Shown: positions 57,628 through 64,000 of the stretch, piece after piece | Layout: each line of letters opens with the position of its first letter | How positions within the stretch are numbered: position 1 is the first letter of the stretch | Assembly (NCBI GenBank): GCA_963972525.1 | Contig: CAXAUZ010000020.1 | Coordinates: 1 to 64,000 of the forward strand | Source: Salinilacustrithrix sp003476595 | GTDB lineage: Bacteria; Actinomycetota; Acidimicrobiia; Acidimicrobiales; Salinilacustritrichaceae | Direction of reading: 5' to 3' | Length of the DNA stretch: 64,000 nt | Made by a program: the position numbers and the translations under genes | Notes under the pieces: model-generated | What the model was told of the DNA's origin: nothing | Databases searched by the model: none | Seen by the model: only the letters and a program-made list of their open reading frames with translations

Positions 57628-59153
57628 AGGATGCCTCCCGCGCCAGGCATGCCGAGGGCGTCCTCGGGGTTCAGCTCCTCCAGCTCGCGGTGCGCGGTCT
57701 CGGGGTAGCGGGGGAGCAGCAGCAGGACCACGATGGCCGGGCCCACGGCGAGGGCGGCGACGCCCGGTCCGAGCGACCACCGTTCGGCGAGGCGGCCGGC
57801 GATGAGCAGCCCGACCACCGAGCCGCTGACGCCGAGGGCGGTGATCGCCACGTTGGCCTTCGTGCGCAGGGACGTGGGGAACAGCTCGGGCCCGTAGACC
57901 GAGAGCGCCGGCACGGCCAGCCCGCCGATGATCGACCCGACCGCGGAGGCGGCCCACAGCAGCGGCGGCGAGTCGGTCAGGTACATGAGCGCGGTGAAGA
58001 TCGTGCCGCCGGCGACGCCGATCCCGCCGATGAGGCGCTTGCCCCGGACGTCGGCGAGGCGACCGCCGAGCACGATGCCGAGGCCGCCGGGTGTGATCGT
58101 GAGGATGGTGAAGGCGGTGATCTGGGCCGCGGAGAAGCCGAAGTCCTCCCGCAGGTACTCGTTCTGGAGCTGGGAGGCCGGCGAGCTGAACGCGGCCAGG
58201 GCCAGCGCGGAGCCGGCGAGGAGAGCGAGGCGTCCGCCGTGGCCGGCGAAGCGGGCGGTGGCGTGTCGACGGACGAACCGGCGGGACTCGGGCAGCAGCG
58301 GCGCCGTGATCCTCACCAGCGGCAGGAACAGCAGCGGGACGATGTAGAGGATCCGCCACGCCCGCTCGTCCAGCTCCACGAGCGGCAGCAGCCACAGGAC
58401 GTTGCCCGCGCCGAGGCCGGCGGTCATCGTCAGCAGGCTGACGCCGTAGGCCCGGGAGCCGGCGGGCATCTCCTCGGCGACCACCACGACGATGAGCAGC
58501 GCCAGCGCGGTCGAGAGCCCCCGGGCGACCAGCTGGGTGCCGCCCAGCACGACCATGTTCGGCGCCAGCGCACCGAGGGAGGTGGCCACGATGCCCGCAC
58601 CAGCGCACCACAGCAGCGCCCGGCGCCGACCGTTGCGGTCTGCCCACGCGGCCACCGCCATGGCCAGGAACACGCCGATCCGGACGGCGGCGAAGGTGTC
58701 GCTCTGGGCCCGCTCGCCCACGTCGAACTCGTCCGCCGCGTAGGTCAGCGTCTGGGTGATGAGCGTGCCGAGGTAGCCCCCGATGAGGGACAGCGACGCC
58801 AGCGAGGCGAGCGACGCTCCGGCCTGGGCGTCGAGCACCTGCGGCGGCGCCCACCACGGGCTCGCGCCGCCGGGGCGCCTGGTCGCCCGGCGGATCAGGG
58901 GCAGGAACAGGAAGGACCAGAAGCCGATGCCGAGGACGAACTCGGTGGTCTGGGTGACCTCGTGGCGCCCGTCCGCCGCCGCACGGACCCGCACCCGACG
59001 CTCGTAGCGGCGGAACGGGCCTGCGTCGAGACCGAAGCGGAGGTCGTCCGGCGGGCCGGTGGGCGGGGCCTCCCGCACCACGTCGTCTCGGGGGGCCAGG
59101 AACGCCGCCAGCTCCTCGTCGTCGACGGCGGTCGTGACCTCGACGGTGGTCAT
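57624..59153 (-). CDS. Major facilitator superfamily transporter
   Basis: 509 residues. About 80 cytosolic residues precede 12 membrane helices. WADRNGRRRALLW (loop 2-3 motif) and GRLADVRGKRLIG, with PELFPTSLRTKANVA, resemble the sugar/metabolite-proton symporter branch. Substrate unknown. The long N-terminal region (PFRRYERRVRVRAAADGRHE) is unusual for MFS proteins. Start ATG 59153. It heads the MFS-TrhA-methyltransferase run. Confidence 0.85.
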   Translation of the reverse strand: MTTVEVTTAVDDEELAAFLAPRDDVVREAPPTGPPDDLRFGLDAGPFRRYERRVRVRAAADGRHEVTQTTEFVLGIGFWSFLFLPLIRRATRRPGGASPWWAPPQVLDAQAGASLASLASLSLIGGYLGTLITQTLTYAADEFDVGERAQSDTFAAVRIGVFLAMAVAAWADRNGRRRALLWCAGAGIVATSLGALAPNMVVLGGTQLVARGLSTALALLIVVVVAEEMPAGSRAYGVSLLTMTAGLGAGNVLWLLPLVELDERAWRILYIVPLLFLPLVRITAPLLPESRRFVRRHATARFAGHGGRLALLAGSALALAAFSSPASQLQNEYLREDFGFSAAQITAFTILTITPGGLGIVLGGRLADVRGKRLIGGIGVAGGTIFTALMYLTDSPPLLWAASAVGSIIGGLAVPALSVYGPELFPTSLRTKANVAITALGVSGSVVGLLIAGRLAERWSLGPGVAALAVGPAIVVLLLLPRYPETAHRELEELNPEDALGMPGAGGIL

Positions 59154-59303
59154 CCGGCGGCGACGGGGGAGGGGGCACCGGTCCGGTTCACCGGCACACT
59201 GTCCCATTCGCGGCGTCATCGCTCACAGCCATGCGGGAACAGGCGGGACCCCCACGTTGTTCAGCAAGGGTGCCCCTCGCCAGACTGAGGGACCCCCGCC
59301 CCC

Positions 59304-59579
59304 GTGAGGAGCCCCGTTCCGGTGGAAGAGCAGATCCAGAAGGTCATCGAAGCCATCCGTCCGGCGGTGCAGGCCGACAACGGCGACGTCTTCCTCCGCA
59401 GCGTGGACACCGAGACCGGCATCGTCGAGGTCGAGCTCGTCGGCGCCTGCGTGTCGTGCCCGGCGTCCACGGTCACCCTCAAGGCCGGGATCGAGCGCAT
59501 CCTGAAGGATCGCGTCGAGGGCGTCACCGAGGTGCGCAACATCGGCGAGACCTTCATCGAGAGCTCCGTCAGCCTGTAG
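59304..59579 (+). CDS. NifU C-terminal-domain (Nfu-type) Fe-S scaffold
   Basis: 91 residues: IRPAVQADNGDVFLRSVDTE and the Fe-S binding ACVSCPAST (CxxC). Nfu proteins carry 4Fe-4S clusters to target enzymes. GTG start; the 150 bases upstream, divergent from the MFS gene, hold only a small ACCGG-rich inverted repeat. It is followed after ten bases by meaB. Confidence 0.9.
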   Translation: MRSPVPVEEQIQKVIEAIRPAVQADNGDVFLRSVDTETGIVEVELVGACVSCPASTVTLKAGIERILKDRVEGVTEVRNIGETFIESSVSL

Positions 59580-59589
59580 GAACTCGTCC

Positions 59590-60531
59590 ATGACCGGACG
59601 GGATGCCGAGGAGCTCATGGACGCTGCAGCCGGTGGCGACCGACGCTCGGTCGCTCGCCTGCTCTCCATGGTCGAGCGAGGTGGGGACGACGCTCGGGCC
59701 GCCGGCGCCCTCGCCCACGCCCGCAGCGGTGCCGCCTACACCGTCGGCATCACCGGCGCGCCCGGTGCCGGGAAGTCCACGCTGACCTCCGCCCTGCTCG
59801 GCGAGCTCCGCTCGCGCGGCGAGCGCGTGTCGGTGCTGGCCATCGACCCCTCGTCGCCCTTCACCGGCGGCGCCATCCTCGGCGACCGGATCCGCATGCA
59901 GGACCACGCCCTCGACGACGGCGTGTTCATCCGCTCGATGGCGACGCGGGGCCACCTCGGCGGCCTCGCCCTCGCCACCCCCCAGGCCGTGCGCGTCCTC
60001 GACGCCGCCGGCTTCCCCTGGGTGCTGGTGGAGACGGTCGGCGTGGGCCAGGTCGAGGTCGAGATCGTCGGCGCGGCCGACACCACCGTCGTGGTCGTCA
60101 ACCCCGGCTGGGGCGACGCCGTCCAGGCCAACAAGGCCGGCCTCATGGAGATCGCCGACGTCTTCGTCATCAACAAGGCCGACCGGCCCGGTGCCGAGGA
60201 GACCCGCCGCGACCTCGACGGCATGCTCGACCTCACCGACTACGGCGAGTGGCGGCCACCCGTCGTCGACGCCGTGGCCACGGAGGGCACCGGGGTGGCG
60301 GAGCTGTGGGAGCAGATCCTCGCCCACCGCGCCCACCTCGAGGCCTCCGGTGAGCTCGGCCGGCGCCGGGGCCGTCGCGCTCGCGAGGAGCTGACCCGCA
60401 TCGTGGCGGAGCGCCTGCTGGAGCGGGCCCGCCAGGCCTCCGACGGCGACCGCTACGAGGCGCTCCTCGACGACGTCGAGACCCGGGGCACCGACCCCTG
60501 GGCCGCCGCCGACGAGCTCCTCGGTGGGTAG
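59590..60531 (+). CDS. meaB: Methylmalonyl-CoA mutase-associated GTPase MeaB
   Basis: 313 residues. G1 is GITGAPGAGKST, G3 ETVGVGQVEVEIV, G4 NKAD. MeaB protects and reloads adenosylcobalamin-dependent methylmalonyl-CoA mutase. The mutase genes are not in this window. Its stop codon TAG overlaps a possible -10 box for the next gene. Confidence 0.93.
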   Translation: MTGRDAEELMDAAAGGDRRSVARLLSMVERGGDDARAAGALAHARSGAAYTVGITGAPGAGKSTLTSALLGELRSRGERVSVLAIDPSSPFTGGAILGDRIRMQDHALDDGVFIRSMATRGHLGGLALATPQAVRVLDAAGFPWVLVETVGVGQVEVEIVGAADTTVVVVNPGWGDAVQANKAGLMEIADVFVINKADRPGAEETRRDLDGMLDLTDYGEWRPPVVDAVATEGTGVAELWEQILAHRAHLEASGELGRRRGRRAREELTRIVAERLLERARQASDGDRYEALLDDVETRGTDPWAAADELLGG

Positions 60532-60534
60532 GGT
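60529..60534 (+). promoter_or_regulatory. Possible -10 box (TAGGGT) of the enoyl-CoA hydratase gene
   Basis: TAGGGT, including the meaB stop codon, ends eight bases before the GTG at 60543. It may be fortuitous, as meaB and this gene could be co-transcribed. Confidence 0.3.
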
Positions 60535-60542
60535 CCGCCGCC

Positions 60543-61316
<774 letters not shown>

Positions 61317-61498
61317 GCCGCCGCCGGCGTCGAGAGGATCGGCGCCGGACGGGCCCCATCTGCGTGCTCGCCGCCGATCGGCGGCGACCGTTCGGCCCGG
61401 GGAAGCCGGGACCGCAGACCCTGGGCCCCCATCCGGCGCCGGGCGATGCTGGCCACTGGAGCCGAGTGGCGATCGTCCACCGGCCGCAGGAGGCAGTG
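61317..61498. other. Structured 182-base intergenic region upstream of the Usp genes
   Basis: No gene is seen. GGCGCCGGA at 61341-61349 and TCCGGCGCC at 61432-61440 form outer arms; between them are a 20-base perfect palindrome (61368-61387) and CCCGG/CCGGG arms near 61396-61410. Such nested symmetry may be operators or a folded leader. AGGAGG at 61488-61493 serves the Usp gene. Confidence 0.5.
61368..61387. repeat. Perfect 20-base palindrome upstream of the Usp gene pair
   Basis: tcgccgccgatcggcggcga equals its own reverse complement. It lies 112 bases before the Usp ATG and could be a regulator binding site. Confidence 0.5.
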
Positions 61499-61930
61499 AT
61501 GGAACGCATCGTCGTGGGCGTGGACGGGTCCGAGGGCTCGGTCGCCGCCCTGCGCTGGGGGGTCGCCGAGGCCGTCCTGCGCGGTGCCGTGGTCGAGGCC
61601 GTCAGCGCCTTCCACGTCCCCTACGTCGGAGCCGCATCGGTGATGCCGCTCATGCTCGACCCCGCGGAGTTCAAGGACGCCGCCGATGCGGTGCTCACCA
61701 AGGTGGTGGCCCAGGTCGACGCCGACGGGCTCGTCGAACCGGTCCGCCAGCTCGTGATCGAAGGACCGGCGTCGACCGTGCTGGTCGAAGCGGGTCGCGG
61801 CGCCTCCCTGCTCGTCGTCGGCGCCCGGGGTCACGGCGGTCTCGCCGGGATGCTCCTCGGCTCGGTCAGCCGCCAGGTCACCGAGCACGCCACCGTCCCC
61901 GTCGTCGTCGTCCCGAAGGAACGGTCATGA
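61499..61930 (+). CDS. Universal stress protein, single domain
   Basis: 143 residues. MERIVVGVDGSEGSVAALRW and the ATP-binding VVGARGHGGLAGMLLGSVS (G-x2-G-x9-G-S pattern) are clear. Usp proteins help survival in stress or dormancy. AGGAGG lies five bases upstream. The stop overlaps the next Usp gene (ATGA). Confidence 0.9.
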   Translation: MERIVVGVDGSEGSVAALRWGVAEAVLRGAVVEAVSAFHVPYVGAASVMPLMLDPAEFKDAADAVLTKVVAQVDADGLVEPVRQLVIEGPASTVLVEAGRGASLLVVGARGHGGLAGMLLGSVSRQVTEHATVPVVVVPKERS

Positions 61931-62751
61931 CCACCCTGCGCTTCCTCGTTCCCGTCGACCCGGCCCACCCGTCGATGCCGGCAGCCCAGATCGCCGTCGC
62001 GCTCGCGACCCCGGCGACGACCGTCGAGCTGGTGGCGGTCACGACCGCCGGCCTGCCGGCCGAGGTGGTCGACACCTTCCTCGCCGAGGAGGCCGGTCGC
62101 TTCCCCGGCGCCCCCGTCGAGGTCCGCCGGCTCGAGGGCCCCGGCGTGGTCGACGTCCTCCTGCACCACATCACGAGCACCGACCCCGATCTGGTCGTGC
62201 TCGACAGCCACGGGCGCGGGCCCCTCGGCGAGCTGGTCCTCGGCAGCGTCAGCGCCGACCTGGTGCGCTCGTCCTCCGCGCCCACGCTGCTGATCGGTCC
62301 GGCCTGCGAGCCCGTGGGTGAGCTGCGCCGCCTCACCGTCGCCGTGGATGGCTCGTCGGACTCCCTCGGTGCGCTCGACGTGGCGTCCGGTCTGTCCCGG
62401 CGCTTCAGCGTGCCCATCGAGCTCGTCGAGGTCACCGAGGAGATGGCCTACACGAGCGACGTCGCCGAGAGCGCCGAGCTCCACCGCCTCGCCCTGCGGG
62501 TCGATCCGCCGGTGCGCAGCTGGGACGTGCTCCACGGCCACGACGTGCCTCGGGCGCTCATCGACCACGTTCGCTTCGAGCCGGGCGCCGTACTGGTGCT
62601 GGGCTCCCACGGACGCAGCGCCGGTCGCCCGAACGTCCTCGGCGGCACCGCGGCCCGGACCGTCCGGCACTCCACGGTCCCGGTGCTCGTGGTGTCGCCG
62701 CAGGCGGCCTCCGACGAGGGTCACCACCTCGCCGGAGCCGAGCGACCCTGA
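61927..62751 (+). CDS. Tandem-domain universal stress protein
   Basis: 274 residues, two Usp domains. Each has its nucleotide loop: LDSHGRGPLGELVLGSVS in the first and LGSHGRSAGRPNVLGGTA in the second. The second begins near residue 137 (LTVAVDGSSDS). The first domain's N-terminus (FLVPVDPAHPSM) is less typical. Translationally coupled to the preceding single-domain Usp. Confidence 0.88.
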   Translation: MTTLRFLVPVDPAHPSMPAAQIAVALATPATTVELVAVTTAGLPAEVVDTFLAEEAGRFPGAPVEVRRLEGPGVVDVLLHHITSTDPDLVVLDSHGRGPLGELVLGSVSADLVRSSSAPTLLIGPACEPVGELRRLTVAVDGSSDSLGALDVASGLSRRFSVPIELVEVTEEMAYTSDVAESAELHRLALRVDPPVRSWDVLHGHDVPRALIDHVRFEPGAVLVLGSHGRSAGRPNVLGGTAARTVRHSTVPVLVVSPQAASDEGHHLAGAERP

Positions 62752-62773
62752 GCGGGACCCCGGACAGGAAGGC

Positions 62774-64000
62774 CTAGGCCCAGGCCACCCGGCCCATCTC
62801 GGCGCTGGCCGCCAGGTCCTGGTGGACGGGCAGCACGCGCACGGTGAACCCGTAGCGGCCGGCCGCGTCGCAGGCGAACCCGCCCCGGTAGCGGACGTGG
62901 GCGTCGTCGACCCGCTCGACCTCGGTCATCGCGATGGTCTGGGGGTGCTCGATCTCGTCGCCCTGGCCGACGATGCCGTGCACCAGCTGGACCTCGACGT
63001 CGTCGCCGGAGAGCGAGCCGAGCGAGACCACGGCCTCCACGACCCGCTCGTCGCCGATGCCCGGCACGGTGCCGTCGCTCTCGACGGAGTCGACCCGCAC
63101 GTCGGGCCATCCGGCCACGATCCGGGCCTTCCAGCTCGAGATCTCCTTGGCGCGGCGGTGGTCGTCGGCGTCCAGGTCGTCGGCGTGGGCGGCCGCCGGT
63201 TCGTACAGGGCCGTGGTGTAGTCCTTGACCATCCGTGACGCGGAGAGGAAGGGACCGAGCCCGGACAGGGTGGTCTTCATGCGTCGCACCCACCGGCGCG
63301 GGAGGCGACCCCCGGAGCGGTCGAAGTAGAGCGGGATCACCTCGCGCTCGAGGAGGTCGAACAGCGAGTTGGCCTCGATCTCGTCGCGCCGGGCGGTGTC
63401 GGCGACGTTCTCGGCCGAGGAGATGGCCCAGCCGTTCTCGCCGTCGTAGCACTCGTCCCACCACCCGTCGAGGATCGACAGGTTGAGCTGGCCGTTGAGG
63501 GCGGCCTTCATGCCCGAGGTGCCGCAGGCCTCCTGGGGGCGACGGGGCGTGTTCAGCCACACGTCGCACCCGTGGTACATGGTGCGGGCGATGGCGATGT
63601 CGTAGTCGTCGAGGAACACGAAGCGGTGCCGGATGGCGGGGTCGCTCGAGTAGGCGACGATCTGGCGGATCATCTCCTTGCCCTGGTCGTCGGCCGGGTG
63701 GGCCTTGCCGGCGAAGACGAACTGCACCGGCCGCTCCGTGGACCCGAGGATGGCCTCGAGGCGGTCCCGCTGGGACAGGAGCAGGGTGGCCCGCTTGTAG
63801 GTGGCGAAGCGACGGGCGAAGCCGATGGTGAGCGCCCGCGGATCGAAGACCTCGTCGGCCCAGGCGACGTCGGAGGGCGCCTGGCCCCGGGCGACGGCCG
63901 AGGAGCGGATCTTGTCCCGGACCAGCGCGACGAGGCGGTCCTTGCCCTGCTCCTTGACCCGCCAGATGTCGTTGTCGGTGGCGTCGTGGATGCGGGCCCA
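62774..64000 (-). CDS. glgP: Alpha-glucan (glycogen) phosphorylase, C-terminal part cut by window edge
   Basis: 408 residues are visible; the N-terminus lies beyond position 64000. FARRFATYKRATLLL, FAGKAHPADDQGKEMIRQIV, RPQEACGTSGMKAALNGQLN (with the PLP-binding Lys region) and DGWWDECYDGENGWAI mark the GT35 alpha-glucan phosphorylase family in its actinobacterial/thermophile form. It releases glucose-1-phosphate from glycogen-like glucans. It is convergent with the Usp gene, 22 bases apart. Confidence 0.9.
   Translation of the reverse strand, partial: WARIHDATDNDIWRVKEQGKDRLVALVRDKIRSSAVARGQAPSDVAWADEVFDPRALTIGFARRFATYKRATLLLSQRDRLEAILGSTERPVQFVFAGKAHPADDQGKEMIRQIVAYSSDPAIRHRFVFLDDYDIAIARTMYHGCDVWLNTPRRPQEACGTSGMKAALNGQLNLSILDGWWDECYDGENGWAISSAENVADTARRDEIEANSLFDLLEREVIPLYFDRSGGRLPRRWVRRMKTTLSGLGPFLSASRMVKDYTTALYEPAAAHADDLDADDHRRAKEISSWKARIVAGWPDVRVDSVESDGTVPGIGDERVVEAVVSLGSLSGDDVEVQLVHGIVGQGDEIEHPQTIAMTEVERVDDAHVRYRGGFACDAAGRYGFTVRVLPVHQDLAASAEMGRVAWA

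Noticed and set aside
61317..61498. DosR-type dormancy box upstream of the Usp genes
   Set aside because: GGGACC and GACCCT occur close together but spacing and symmetry do not match the known consensus.

Overview
The window is a contiguous, gene-dense, very GC-rich bacterial chromosome segment. Gene content and order point to an actinobacterium, most likely class Acidimicrobiia (Iamia/Ilumatobacter-like). Grounds: the actinobacterial trio SCO1664-like kinase / DUF3090 / histidine phosphatase; rho-rpmE-prfA-prmC-tsaC running on to rpiB-glyA-wecA-like-atp; an F420-type FrhB protein; an LCP protein; MeaB; and many GTG/TTG starts. The class assignment is inferred from memory of families, not from a search. 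I see no rRNA, CRISPR array, insertion sequence or phage gene. There is one tRNA (Arg, CCG).

Layout. 1-5.4 kb: a membrane GGDEF/EAL protein, the conserved actinobacterial trio and a family-5-type uracil-DNA glycosylase. 5.4-10.7 kb: FrhB-like Fe-S protein, acyl-CoA dehydrogenase, a flippase-like membrane protein and an LCP ligase. 10.8-16.9 kb: a signalling island with two receiver-LuxR regulators, a complete GAF histidine kinase, two overlapping PAS kinases with complementary defects, and a receiver-only protein. 17-20.3 kb: membrane metallophosphoesterase, PMT-like glycosyltransferase, DUF1360. 20.4-27.9 kb: tRNA-Arg, receiver protein, argS-lysA, a Ser/Thr pseudokinase, hom-thrC. 27.9-38.7 kb: secreted DUF4214 protein, topoisomerase IB, then the transcription/translation-termination cluster (degenerate rho, rpmE, unknown gene, prfA, ECF sigma/anti-sigma-like pair, prmC, tsaC). 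38.7-51.5 kb: thiolase-like protein behind a TetR-type operator, low-molecular-weight phosphatase, rpiB, glyA, wecA-like and the ten-gene ATP synthase cluster. 51.5-64 kb: 2H phosphoesterase, glpX, HDOD, an unknown acidic protein, J-domain protein, hydrolase, PAP2, methyltransferase, TrhA, MFS, NifU-like, meaB, enoyl-CoA hydratase, two universal stress proteins and the 3' part of an alpha-glucan phosphorylase gene cut by the window edge.

The most notable observations are: (1) two sensor kinases translated from overlapping genes, where one keeps the phospho-accepting histidine but has lost the ATP-binding N and G1 boxes, and the other keeps the ATPase but has alanine in place of the histidine, so that together they could make one working kinase; (2) the gene at the canonical rho locus encodes a Rho without the P-loop lysine; (3) about a dozen genes have a TANNNT -10 box ending 6-11 bases before the start codon, the signature of leaderless transcription; (4) three genes whose conserved or best-supported N-terminus lies upstream of any ATG/GTG/TTG, one of them with a leaderless -10 box placed exactly at an ATC codon; (5) a 20-base motif recurring just after stop codons; (6) an ATP synthase b subunit with a signal peptide and a two-cysteine external segment.
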